Shown here one piece after another: positions 1 through 7,158 of a DNA stretch of 22,854 nucleotides. A program made the position numbers and the translations under genes. The first letter of the stretch is position 1, and each line of letters begins with the position of its first letter. The notes under the pieces were generated by a model. That model was given only the letters and a program-made list of their open reading frames with translations, searched no databases and was not told where the DNA came from. The stretch lies in the IMG/VR virus record IMGVR_UViG_3300046702_000036, positions 1 to 22,854 of that record, one strand, 5' to 3'. Source of the DNA: a virus.

Positions 1-1040
1 CAATTTCCCTGGGGAGCCATAAACTTTTCATACGAGTTTATAAATTTTGTTAGCATACTTTCGCCAGCTTTATATTCAAGAATAGCCTTAGCCAATTTAT
101 CTTTCTTAGCCAACCTGGCCAACTCAGCAGCATCTATACTTGGATTTCCTGCCTCAGTTCTTTTTTTAGTAATATATTTTCTTTTATTACAGAATAAATT
201 AACAAGTTGCAAGGGACTACTTAAATTTAGCCCTTTGCCACCATTACAGTTTACCTCGACTTTCCATTTATTACAGTAATCCTGATAAAATTTTCTGAGA
301 CTTACGAGTTTATCCGGGAATACTCTTACGCCTCTATGTTCTGCTCGGTATACCTCACGCATAAGCTTAATTTCTGTATTATATATTTCAAGTAATTCCG
401 GTTCCTCATTAAAAAGTTTATTCATTCCCAGGAATAAAAGAATTGTCCGTTCTGAATCTTTATTACCATAAACCTTAAGTAACCCAGGGTCGCCAAGCCA
501 CATATCGGATTTTACGTGCTCTTTGCTATGCGTCTCTTTATTGGATATGGCCCACCCGTTTTTCCTGCCAAGTCTTCTAGCCGTATTCACGGACTTCATG
601 AGCAAATCAAGGTCTTCCTCGTCCATATCCAACCACATCTTAGCAAGTGGCTTAAGTTGATAAGAAAATAAAGACCCACCTGTTAATATTCTGGCCATAA
701 ACTGGGTATCATGAATTTTATCCCAATTAAACTTTATACCGGATAATCTGGCCATCCTTATATCAAACTTTAGATTATGTCCGACTTTAGTAATTTTCGG
801 ATCTCCCAATAAATTACTCATTGCGGTTATGTCTTTTTGGATAGGGATGACTTTGCGGGTTTTTGACTCGACTTCCCAGCGGATAAAGCCTTGATTGCCA
901 TGCACATCGCAAAATGAGAAAGCGAAGGGCCTTGCGGGTTGCATATTGTATTTCTTATAAATTACTGAGTCCCAGGGATTTAATCCTGTTGTCTCAGTAT
1001 CAAATGCTAATGTATTTCCCCTCAGTCCAGTTAAAGGCAT
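1..1040 (-). CDS. polA: Family A DNA polymerase, N-terminal part (3'-5' exonuclease domain), truncated by window edge
   Basis: Replicative phage DNA polymerase of the PolA type. The open frame starts at ATG 1040 and runs off the left edge, so 346 residues are visible. The proofreading exonuclease motifs appear in order: Exo I DTET (residues 14-17), Exo II HNLKFD (88-93) and Exo III as Y191-x3-D195. The segment around residues 222-240 (E, M, then a Gly before the 'RVFPDKL' stretch) matches the start of the polymerase part of family A enzymes. The palm and finger motifs lie outside the window. It is the last visible gene of the minus-strand operon, 117 bases after the SSB-like gene. That gap holds a strongly folded element. 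The ribosome binding site is weak (GGAA about 10 bases upstream), unlike most genes here, so its translation may be limited or controlled by the structure. Family assignment is confident; the catalytic polymerase domain is inferred. Confidence 0.9.
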   Translation of the reverse strand, partial: MPLTGLRGNTLAFDTETTGLNPWDSVIYKKYNMQPARPFAFSFCDVHGNQGFIRWEVESKTRKVIPIQKDITAMSNLLGDPKITKVGHNLKFDIRMARLSGIKFNWDKIHDTQFMARILTGGSLFSYQLKPLAKMWLDMDEEDLDLLMKSVNTARRLGRKNGWAISNKETHSKEHVKSDMWLGDPGLLKVYGNKDSERTILLFLGMNKLFNEEPELLEIYNTEIKLMREVYRAEHRGVRVFPDKLVSLRKFYQDYCNKWKVEVNCNGGKGLNLSSPLQLVNLFCNKRKYITKKRTEAGNPSIDAAELARLAKKDKLAKAILEYKAGESMLTKFINSYEKFMAPQGN

Positions 1041-1056
1041 TTTATTTTCCAAAATA

Positions 1057-1131
1057 CCCGGGACCGACAAGACAGTGAAGGCTTAATACTTATCACTGTC
1101 CAGGGTTGACCCTTTACGTTACGGTCCCGGG
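1057..1131 (-). ncRNA. Three-way-junction RNA/DNA element before the polymerase gene
   Basis: A 75-base intergenic segment is closed by a perfect 10-bp inverted repeat, CCCGGGACCG (1057-1066) with CGGTCCCGGG (1122-1131). Inside it are a second perfect 8-bp repeat, GACAGTGA (1071-1078) with TCACTGTC (1093-1100), and a small hairpin AGGG/CCCT with a four-base loop (1102-1113). Nested this way, the transcript would form a three-way junction. The outer helix is GC-rich in an AT-rich genome, and on the minus strand it is followed by TATTTT, so partial termination before polA is possible. It does not fit a tRNA and I recognise no known riboswitch or ribozyme core. The strand is assumed from the operon direction. 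It could also be a protein-binding or processing site. Confidence 0.55.
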
Positions 1132-1157
1132 CTACTTGATTTATTTATTTCCTGCCT

Positions 1158-2036
1158 TTAATCTGGCAAACTAAGGTCATCAACTGAAACTGTGTGCTTA
1201 TCCCCTTCTTTGTCTTTTACTACAACTGAATTTTCATCTTCCAATATTTTGCTGATTTTACCGGTAATGATCTTACCCTTTTTATTCTTAAACTCGACTT
1301 TCATGCCAATCTCGATATCTGCCTCTTCTTCTTTTTTATCCTCTTTTTCTTTAGCCTTTTCTTCAACCTTGGTTAAATCGTCAAGGTCAATATCCTTATG
1401 CTTAACACCGTCCTCGTCCTTAATAATGGCCGTATCCTCTTCCTCATCAATGGACAAAACTTTGCCCTTGAACTTTTCGCCGTCTTCTTTGAATGTTACA
1501 GTATCACCCTCTTCAATATCCTCGGTAGCATCATCATCCGAGTCCTCATCACCCTTGTCATCATCGCCAGAATCGTCATTCTCTTCGGTTTTAAAATCGC
1601 CGGCATCAAGTTCAGACGTAACTTTGTCAATATAGCAAAACTGGCCGCTATCCTTTGTCTTTAGTGAAATAATAAGTTCCGGCTTACTTTCGTCCAGTAA
1701 CTTAACCACGTCTTCGAGGTCCGACGCGTCATCCGGCATGTCAATCCCGAACCTGCGCAAATCCCTAGCCAACCATACCTGGTCGTCCTCGGTTTCGATT
1801 GACTGATACTTCCCGACTTTCTCACCCTTTGACTCGCCCGCGGTTATAGCAAAATTAAACGCTACTTGCAATCGACCACTACTTTTGGCTTCATTTATTT
1901 CACAAGATTGAAGTCTGGCTTTATACTTCCCATCTGGCAAGTCATTGCCAAAACCCCCCTCCTCTTTTGCGCGCTCTTTAGCGGTCTTGAATGTTTTACC
2001 AAATTTTGCTAATCTTGAACTAAAATCTTTTCCCAT
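1158..2036 (-). CDS. SSB-like (DUF669-type) phage protein with two tandem SH3-like repeats
   Basis: 292 aa with a good start (AGGAG six bases before ATG). Residues 33-142 have the layout of the DUF669 phage proteins, often treated as single-strand DNA-binding partners of a Sak4-like ATPase: 'PDGKYKARLQ', then a 'GRLQVAFNFAI' strand, then a Trp/Arg-rich segment. Next come a very acidic linker (about 150-175, mostly D and E) and two related units of about 47 residues, 175-221 and 242-288. Both read roughly E-x-G-x-x-V-x-F-K ... GK-(V/I) ... V-K-H-x-x-(D/S)-(I/V)-DDL, separated by a charged KE-rich linker. The units look like small beta-barrel (KOW/Tudor/SH3-like) domains, which I infer from pattern only. 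The gene follows the Sak4-like ATPase gene and precedes the polymerase, as expected for a recombination partner. The acidic stretch resembles the acidic tails of many SSBs. Confidence 0.7.
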   Translation of the reverse strand: MGKDFSSRLAKFGKTFKTAKERAKEEGGFGNDLPDGKYKARLQSCEINEAKSSGRLQVAFNFAITAGESKGEKVGKYQSIETEDDQVWLARDLRRFGIDMPDDASDLEDVVKLLDESKPELIISLKTKDSGQFCYIDKVTSELDAGDFKTEENDDSGDDDKGDEDSDDDATEDIEEGDTVTFKEDGEKFKGKVLSIDEEEDTAIIKDEDGVKHKDIDLDDLTKVEEKAKEKEDKKEEEADIEIGMKVEFKNKKGKIITGKISKILEDENSVVVKDKEGDKHTVSVDDLSLPD

Positions 2037-2076
2037 GGTACTCTCCTTTGTTTTAAGGAAGCACTATTGCCCCCTG

Positions 2077-2916
2077 TTAATGTTTTTTAATCTTAAGTCC
2101 ATGTTTTTGACCAGACTCTTTTTCTTTTTCTCCATGATTATTAAATGCGGCTATAAGATTTTTATATCCTTCTTTCGGGTTTCCTCCCATTGGTATCCTA
2201 TCAATTGGGGAGCCATCGGGATAATGGAATCTTCCCTCGATCCTGTTTCCAGCGTCTACCTCATCACTACCACCTATAATCAATACTCTGCGCCTACCAT
2301 CATAATCATAATTGGCCCAGATATCGACCAATCCCTCAAGTACGTCTTTTGCTTGTCCTGGCATTGAAGACACTGTCTTGTGGAATGTATCTGAATGTCT
2401 TGTCTTGAACTCCTCGTCTTTAGAATGCGATATAAACACTACCCCCTTTCCTGAATGAAGAAGTTTATTGATAACAGAAACAAACTCTTTCCTAACCGCA
2501 TTCCAACCTTTACCATATCCCTCATCTGCTGGATGCTCTATTGCCAACTTATCACATACATACTCCAGACAATATGCGTAACAGAGATCTGCTGTATCTA
2601 TAACTATAGTTCTTGTATCTTTATCCTTTATGGCCAAGTCAATGTATCCCCTAAATTCAGACCAGTTACGCACGCTTACCTGACGTATACTTAGAGCTTT
2701 TCCGCCCGGTTCGCACATGAGAAACAAAGCATTTTCGAATTGCGCGGCCAATGTAGTCTTTCCAATTTTTTTCTTTCCATATATTAACCAGGAATAATCC
2801 CTGGGGTCAATAGATGGCTTAGATTTTTCAGTTGGAAGAACCAAGTCAAGGTTATTAGCACTTTGTTCATTCCTGGATTTCTTTTTACTCTTATTACCTA
2901 TTAATTTTACAGTCAT
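2077..2916 (-). CDS. Sak4-like / AAA_24 phage recombination ATPase
   Basis: 279-aa RecA-fold NTPase. Walker A is GKKKIGKT (residues 47-54) and Walker B is TIVID (103-107). A later strand 'VVFISHS' fits the sensor position of AAA_24/Sak4 proteins. These single-domain ATPases are found in phage recombination modules and are thought to act in strand annealing or exchange with a DUF669/SSB-like partner. That partner type is encoded directly downstream here, 40 bases away. The upstream neighbour is a Cas4-like nuclease. The start has a strong GGAGG. The N-terminal 35 residues are Lys/Ser-rich and probably disordered, and so is the basic C-terminus. Recombinase role rather than another NTPase role is inferred from context. 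Confidence 0.8.
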   Translation of the reverse strand: MTVKLIGNKSKKKSRNEQSANNLDLVLPTEKSKPSIDPRDYSWLIYGKKKIGKTTLAAQFENALFLMCEPGGKALSIRQVSVRNWSEFRGYIDLAIKDKDTRTIVIDTADLCYAYCLEYVCDKLAIEHPADEGYGKGWNAVRKEFVSVINKLLHSGKGVVFISHSKDEEFKTRHSDTFHKTVSSMPGQAKDVLEGLVDIWANYDYDGRRRVLIIGGSDEVDAGNRIEGRFHYPDGSPIDRIPMGGNPKEGYKNLIAAFNNHGEKEKESGQKHGLKIKKH

Positions 2917-2934
2917 ACTTTCCTCCTTTCTAGT

Positions 2935-3906
2935 TTATTGTAAATCTTCCAGCTCTTTAAATACAACTTTCCTTTTTACTAAGCTATCAAAATTGCCATT
3001 CGCGCACGCATTCAAATACATGCATTTACCGTACTTGCCCAAACAACTATACGGATTCTTATAATCACGGCCTATGCCCATCCTCCATTCTTTGAAGTCC
3101 ATGACTATGGCAACTAAATCTTTTTCAAAATTAATCAAGTCTGCTTTTGTTATCGGTATTTCAAACCGCATAAAGTAAAACTCTGGTCTTGACTCAATGT
3201 CTTTACCTACTCGCTTTACAAAACCCTCGGTGGTCTCGCTTTTATTCTGCTTCAAGTTAGTCCGCCGGATTACATTATATAACATGCCCGACGGGACTAT
3301 CCCACTCTCCTTCCATGCCGACCACAAATACTCAAGCGACTGAAAATCTATATTCAGGGAATCCGCCAAGTCCTCCTCCTCTATCCTGGACTTAAATTTA
3401 TTCTCGAGCAACCAAACCTCTTTCCTGACTGTAAACTTACCGTCTCTTTTTCCACGTAATGGAATACCTGCGCATTCCACTCCTTTAATTTGCTCTTCGA
3501 GTGCCAACCACTTTACTTTATTAAAGTCTTTTTCCCAATGTTTAAAATAATAAAACAGTGTTTGTTCAAGCAATGCAAGGTTCAGGTCAACCTGCATCAT
3601 GTCTTTTGTGCTTGGCCTGGGGTTTTCGCTGAGCCATTGCTTCTCCGCCTTGATCGAGTATTCCCTAAGTAGTTTCATAGACGGCGGAGTCATTAATTTT
3701 TTCTTTGATACATCTGTGTAAGCATACTCTAACATACCATGGCCAAGCGAGCCATAGTTCAACGGGTTCGAAAACCACTTTGAATCCCACCCATCCAGGT
3801 ACAATTTAGCCTTACGCTTGCAGGAAAGAAACATGGATATAAGGCTTTGGGTAATCCCATCTTTTTCTGGAATATAGAAAGGTTTACTCTTTAATTTTAT
3901 TTTCAT
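2935..3906 (-). CDS. Cas4-like PD-(D/E)xK exonuclease with Fe-S cysteines
   Basis: 323 aa. The RecB/Cas4-type nuclease core is visible: H56 in 'LGHGML', D155 in 'RGKRDGKF', and E168-x-K170 in 'WLLENKF'. One cysteine sits near the N-terminus (C29, 'LSCKRK') and three near the C-terminus (C288, C295, C301), the split arrangement that binds a 4Fe-4S cluster in Cas4 and AddB-type nucleases. It probably resects double-stranded ends to give single strands for the neighbouring ATPase and SSB-like protein. The gene overlaps the upstream ERCC4 nuclease gene by four bases (ATGA) and also has its own GGAGG. No cas genes are nearby, so a phage recombination role is more likely than CRISPR adaptation. Confidence 0.82.
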   Translation of the reverse strand: MKIKLKSKPFYIPEKDGITQSLISMFLSCKRKAKLYLDGWDSKWFSNPLNYGSLGHGMLEYAYTDVSKKKLMTPPSMKLLREYSIKAEKQWLSENPRPSTKDMMQVDLNLALLEQTLFYYFKHWEKDFNKVKWLALEEQIKGVECAGIPLRGKRDGKFTVRKEVWLLENKFKSRIEEEDLADSLNIDFQSLEYLWSAWKESGIVPSGMLYNVIRRTNLKQNKSETTEGFVKRVGKDIESRPEFYFMRFEIPITKADLINFEKDLVAIVMDFKEWRMGIGRDYKNPYSCLGKYGKCMYLNACANGNFDSLVKRKVVFKELEDLQ

Positions 3907-4358
3907 GCTTCCTCCTTACGTTTTCGCCACATTGCTGAATAATACTCTATAATAAATCTGGAAGCCTCATCGCGGTCCTTCGCAAACACTAAGTAAATAT
4001 CGTACTTCACCAGGTAAGTAAAGAGGGACCTGACAATGGCAATGCCTTGGATTTTGCTTTTCCAGACTCCCTCGATAACCTTTGCAATTGGCCCCTCTAT
4101 TATTACTATCAATTTATAACCATTTTTTTTGGATTTTGCTAGTTCTCTTTTGAATCGGTCATGCCCTTTAGTCAATGTACCAAATACATCTGGTATGGAT
4201 TTTCTTTCAAATACTACAGGTACTGTCCAACCATCAGAAAATCGCATACCATAATCACCAAAATCCAGTTTTTTCCTGAGAATTAATATTCCAGAATAAC
4301 CAGCGAATGACAATGCTCTCTGCTCTCTAGTATCAATATATAATATATGAGATTTCAT
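3903..4358 (-). CDS. ERCC4/XPF-family structure-specific nuclease domain protein
   Basis: 151 aa, a stand-alone ERCC4 nuclease domain. The active-site pattern is clear: D9-T-R11-E12, then GDY (34-36), then E51-R-K53-S ('VVFERKS'). In XPF/Mus81-family nucleases this GDn/ERKx(3)D site cuts branched or flapped DNA; here D57 follows in 'ERKSIPDVF'. There is no helix-hairpin-helix region, so it is a minimal phage form. It overlaps the dCMP deaminase gene upstream and the Cas4-like gene downstream by four bases each, so it is translated with them. Its likely job is trimming recombination or replication intermediates. The substrate is inferred from the family. Confidence 0.85.
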   Translation of the reverse strand: MKSHILYIDTREQRALSFAGYSGILILRKKLDFGDYGMRFSDGWTVPVVFERKSIPDVFGTLTKGHDRFKRELAKSKKNGYKLIVIIEGPIAKVIEGVWKSKIQGIAIVRSLFTYLVKYDIYLVFAKDRDEASRFIIEYYSAMWRKRKEEA

Positions 4359-4708
4359 TTTTTAAGATATTTAATTGACACAATACCAGATTGCTTAAGC
4401 AAAATTTTACACTTTTCACAAGGCTTTGTAGTAATATATGCCACGCTTCCATCAAGCCTAATACCATGTTTTGCTGCATGAGCCACTGCATTAGCCTCTG
4501 CATGAATCACCCGGTGGAGCAGTCCGTTTTCCGCACATTTACCATTTTTAACCTGGCAATGTTTTTCACCGTGTGCAGTACCATTATAACCAATGGAAAG
4601 TATATGGTAATCTTTTGTAGCAATAACACATCCAACTTTAAGGTCTGGACAAGTTGCTCGCAAAGATGCATTTTTTGCAATATTAAATAAATACTCTGAT
4701 TTTGTCAT
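4355..4708 (-). CDS. Deoxycytidylate (dCMP) deaminase-like zinc enzyme
   Basis: 117 aa of the cytidine/deoxycytidylate deaminase fold. The zinc and catalytic motif is H69-A-E71 ('IHAEANA') with P96-C97-x2-C100 ('KPCEKC'). 'YNG' at 41-43 and the Cys/His cluster at about 50-58 are also typical of the dCMP branch. It would convert dCMP to dUMP, the substrate of ThyX encoded three genes upstream in the same operon. At 117 aa it is shorter than many dCMP deaminases (about 150-190), so an allosteric extension may be missing. The start has GAGGGG and the first base of ATG overlaps the stop of the MT-A70 gene (TAATG). Confidence 0.87.
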   Translation of the reverse strand: MTKSEYLFNIAKNASLRATCPDLKVGCVIATKDYHILSIGYNGTAHGEKHCQVKNGKCAENGLLHRVIHAEANAVAHAAKHGIRLDGSVAYITTKPCEKCKILLKQSGIVSIKYLKK

Positions 4709-5361
4709 TAAACCCCTCGTAAATGTTTAGGTAAGCTATTTTCAGTCCCACATAAATTCATTCCAGAAAAGTCTAAATTAATATTTTTTCTAAAAGGAAT
4801 TGTTATGGAATTTGCAACTTGATTCCCAAATACATCCCAACCTTTAGACGCTTTCCTGGAAAACATTTCAAGAGCTAACCCCCCAGGAACCATTATTCTA
4901 AGTCTTTTTATAGCCTCAATTGGCTTTTGGCTATGCCCAAGATTTACTGCCTCTATCAACTGTCTTTGACATCTGTTTTTTATTAATTGTTTAGGCTTGC
5001 CTTTTGTCCCGAGCAAACAAAGTTCCCCACATTTCAAGGTATATTCACCCATATTCGTTCTTGTTTTGCCGTTGACAGTTTGTTTGTGCCACCAAAAAGC
5101 TACAGTTTTGTAAGTAAAACCCCATGCTTTCATAATTAATAAAGCATATTCCAGGAATGCGTCTGTTGTCCACATTACTAATACAACATTATCAGCGCAT
5201 ATTCTAGGTATATCAAAACTTGCTATATCCCGAATACTTAATACGGGATATTTGTCAGTTATTTTAACTCTACCTGTAACTTTGGTGCCTTCCCTGGAGC
5301 TATACGGCCATGGAGGATCTGCATAAATAAGTGTATATTTTTTGCGTATAACTAATTTCAT
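4708..5361 (-). CDS. MT-A70-type DNA adenine N6-methyltransferase
   Basis: 217 aa. The methyltransferase motif IV DPPW is at residues 15-18 ('IYADPPWPY'), and a 'GECLLLG'-like segment and a Ser/Gln-Lys-Pro segment ('GHSQKP') follow, as in phage MT-A70 proteins. It probably methylates adenine in phage DNA, for example to escape restriction. A longer frame with a TTG start at 5427 exists. I chose ATG 5361 because it overlaps the stop of the microprotein gene just upstream by ATGA, has a GGGGGA ahead of it, and puts DPPW at the usual distance from the N-terminus. RNA adenine methylation is possible for the wider family but less likely in a phage. Confidence 0.83.
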   Translation of the reverse strand: MKLVIRKKYTLIYADPPWPYSSREGTKVTGRVKITDKYPVLSIRDIASFDIPRICADNVVLVMWTTDAFLEYALLIMKAWGFTYKTVAFWWHKQTVNGKTRTNMGEYTLKCGELCLLGTKGKPKQLIKNRCQRQLIEAVNLGHSQKPIEAIKRLRIMVPGGLALEMFSRKASKGWDVFGNQVANSITIPFRKNINLDFSGMNLCGTENSLPKHLRGV

Positions 5362-5504
5362 TTCATCCCCCAAAGTACTGATACTGTTAATAGACTGGCC
5401 GATATCCAGTACATAAAGCGTGGCCAATTTCCCTCATGCGCGCAAAACCCGGCGCATATCATATATTGCACCAAGAAAGACCTCATTATCCATGTACTGT
5501 TCAT
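5358..5504 (-). CDS. 48-aa hydrophobic microprotein between thyX and the methyltransferase
   Basis: A short frame lies exactly between two genes: its ATG overlaps the thyX stop (ATGA at 5501-5504) and its stop overlaps the methyltransferase ATG (ATGA at 5358-5361). Such a double four-base overlap is unlikely unless the frame is translated. The product begins MNSTWIMRSFLVQYMICAGF. It has two hydrophobic stretches (about 5-21 and 30-46) around a short polar piece with His, Glu and Trp, and cysteines at 17 and 21. It may be a small membrane protein or mainly a coupling device. I know no family for it. Confidence 0.65.
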   Translation of the reverse strand: MNSTWIMRSFLVQYMICAGFCAHEGNWPRFMYWISASLLTVSVLWGMK

Positions 5505-6256
5505 ATCTTTTTTCTCAAGGTTTTAATTGATCGCCTTCCATCTGTATCCTCAAATAACTCTAACCCATATACAAGTGCTTTAGCCCTTTTCTGAAGAATA
5601 GACAATACCTTGCATGCAACCATTCTTATTTCCAGAGTATTATGTGGGTTCCCTCTCTCTTCACAAAAATGTCTCCAAGCCCGCATATTAGCCGTAATAA
5701 GTATCTTGGCTTCTATAGCATTGGGTAAAAGTTGCCGTGCTGCGCCACATGAGTTATGCTTAGTATTTTCTTCTATCTTTAAAATATCATATAACTCAGT
5801 ATAGGCATTTATTTCACATTTTAAGGTAGTTTCTACAATAGCTTTTTTTTGATCTGTATCAATAGAATAGGGTTCAACACAAAAACGAGCACTATCTTTA
5901 TTATATTTTATATAATGGGTGCTCTCCTGAGAATAAGCGAATCCAGCACGGTGACGGACCATCTGGTGAGTAAATCCTCTGCTACAACAAGCTATTGCAA
6001 AAGTAAAATTGGCATGTTCAAATATACTCCCATGTCCAAGCTCTACTGCCTTTGTTACCAGTTCATCAGTTTTTCCCAAGTTTTTATAGCTACCAAAACA
6101 CATCCTCCCGCCAAGTTCAACAACAGTCTCAGGTCCTGGTTGGGCCGTATCGAATGCTTCTGGAAAGCCACACTCCTCTAAAAACGGCTTAAGCCCATCA
6201 AAACAAATTCGGGGCTCAGCAATCAAAAAAACCTCTGGCTCTGTAAATATTTTCAT
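5501..6256 (-). CDS. thyX: Flavin-dependent thymidylate synthase ThyX
   Basis: 251 aa. ThyX turns dUMP into dTMP using methylene-tetrahydrofolate, NADPH and FAD. The signature region is RHR (101-103) followed by 'AGFAYSQES' and 'THY'. The upstream 'FEHANFTFAI' and downstream 'GAARQLLP' (171-178) and 'NMRAWRHF' (190-197) segments are also ThyX hallmarks. I count eight residues between RHR and the Ser at 112, whereas the motif is usually written RHRx7S, so there is a one-residue difference in the substrate loop. A strong GGGAGG precedes the start. The dUTPase-like and dCMP deaminase genes in the same operon can both supply dUMP. Confidence 0.93.
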   Translation of the reverse strand: MKIFTEPEVFLIAEPRICFDGLKPFLEECGFPEAFDTAQPGPETVVELGGRMCFGSYKNLGKTDELVTKAVELGHGSIFEHANFTFAIACCSRGFTHQMVRHRAGFAYSQESTHYIKYNKDSARFCVEPYSIDTDQKKAIVETTLKCEINAYTELYDILKIEENTKHNSCGAARQLLPNAIEAKILITANMRAWRHFCEERGNPHNTLEIRMVACKVLSILQKRAKALVYGLELFEDTDGRRSIKTLRKKI

Positions 6257-6537
6257 ACAACCTCCCTATCAAGTTCCATGATCCCCATTGCCGCATAGTT
6301 AAGGATGTCAAGTAAATTATCTCTGATAGATTCATTATTTGGTTTCTTATTCTTTTGAATAAGATTAGTTATTCTAGCCATTTTATCACCAAGTCTTACT
6401 ACTATTCCAAAAGATCCAAAATTTTTATAACTTTGGCCATAATCTTGTAGTTTTCTCCAGCGTAATTTTTCAGCTTCTTCAAGTACCAATTTAAACTGGT
6501 CATGATCATGTCTTAATAAATCTACTTTTTTCTTCAT
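6253..6537 (-). CDS. Nucleotide-modification-associated domain 1 (DUF1599-like) protein
   Basis: 94 aa, mostly helical. Motifs match the Nmad1/DUF1599 family: 'KLQDYGQSYKNFG' (about 29-41), 'GIVVRLGDKMARI' (44-56) and 'ESIRDNLLDILNYA' (69-82). This family is related to MazG-like all-alpha pyrophosphatases and is found in phages near genes for altered nucleotides. Its substrate is not known to me. It overlaps thyX by ATGA and has AGGAAG ahead of its start, so it is co-expressed with thymidylate synthesis. Either a house-cleaning NTP pyrophosphatase or a helper in base modification would fit. Confidence 0.75.
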   Translation of the reverse strand: MKKKVDLLRHDHDQFKLVLEEAEKLRWRKLQDYGQSYKNFGSFGIVVRLGDKMARITNLIQKNKKPNNESIRDNLLDILNYAAMGIMELDREVV

Positions 6538-6761
6538 GGCCTTCCTTTCATACTATACTTATCATTGATTATACCACAAGCTATACTGAAAACTTTTGCG
6601 GCCGTGGCCTTTTTTCTGAGCATCATATACCCATAACTAAACACCCTCCTCGCTTGGCCCAATGTTAATCTAGGTTCCCTGGCCATCATATCTCTTAGTA
6701 TCCAGGCCACAAGTTCCTGTTTACGAGGAGTGGCCAATCTTGGTTCTTTTATTTTTTTCAT
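6534..6761 (-). CDS. Small basic protein of unknown function
   Basis: 75 aa, rich in Arg and Lys, probably helical ('KQELVAWILRDMMAREPRL', then 'LGQARRVFSYGYMMLRKK'). The start at ATG 6761 shares its first base with the stop of the upstream dUTPase-like gene (TGATG) and has GAGGTG eight bases ahead. A GTG at 6770 is less likely. The stop overlaps the next gene by ATGA. The charge suggests nucleic acid binding, but no family is recognised. Confidence 0.7.
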   Translation of the reverse strand: MKKIKEPRLATPRKQELVAWILRDMMAREPRLTLGQARRVFSYGYMMLRKKATAAKVFSIACGIINDKYSMKGRP

Positions 6762-7156
6762 CAGTAACACCTCGCTTGTCTCTCAAAGTTTATCTGGACT
6801 TTGCACATAAAGTATTGAAACACGGACTCCGCGTCCATGCCCAAGAGCATTGCTATATTCAGGAGGAAGCAAACCTTATCCGCTACCTCGAACCTGGCCT
6901 GCTCGATGTCTACGTCCTTCCTAGTTTTCTTCCAATGTTTCCAATTAACCTCGTCGAGCAGCTCCATAGTCTCACTCACGTCGCACAGGCACATCTCCTT
7001 GACCCACTGCTCCCTCTCCACCTGCGTCATCTTGCCCACATTAAAGAACCGCTCGGCAAACTTTGCCTGCCGGGCAAACATAGTCCCCAGGCGGTCCATG
7101 CCCTCGAACGTGGTCTTCTTATTTTCGCCCATCTTGCAAACCTGGCGCTCAAGCAT
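6761..7156 (-). CDS. All-alpha NTP pyrophosphatase, dimeric dUTPase/MazG-like
   Basis: 131 aa. The metal-binding pattern of the all-alpha NTP pyrophosphatases is present: E62-x2-E65, 24 residues, then E90-x2-D93 ('SETMELLDE' and 'ARFEVADKV'). 'EVNWKHWKK' (69-77) and the C-terminal 'GMDAESVFQYFMCKVQINF' region with a final RQ resemble the dimeric dUTPase branch. It would hydrolyse dUTP to dUMP, keeping uracil out of DNA and feeding ThyX. A MazG-type specificity for another NTP cannot be excluded. It is coupled to the next gene by a one-base overlap and lies two bases from the upstream gene. Confidence 0.8.
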   Translation of the reverse strand: MLERQVCKMGENKKTTFEGMDRLGTMFARQAKFAERFFNVGKMTQVEREQWVKEMCLCDVSETMELLDEVNWKHWKKTRKDVDIEQARFEVADKVCFLLNIAMLLGMDAESVFQYFMCKVQINFERQARCY

Positions 7157-7158
7157 CT

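Noticed and set aside
1057-1131. tRNA or small ribozyme
   Set aside because: There is no anticodon or T-arm layout and no CCA end. I see no CUGAUGA/GAAA hammerhead core on either strand.
1192-1664. Plus-strand open frames of 147 and 88 aa
   Set aside because: They lie wholly antisense to the SSB-like gene. The first is low-complexity Ser/Leu, the mirror of the acidic and lysine-rich region. Neither has a ribosome binding site.
2935-3906. CRISPR-associated Cas4
   Set aside because: No repeats, cas1 or cas2 are in the window and the neighbours are phage recombination genes.
4708-5427. Longer methyltransferase frame with a TTG start at 5427
   Set aside because: ATG 5361 has an ATGA overlap with the microprotein gene and a better position relative to DPPW.
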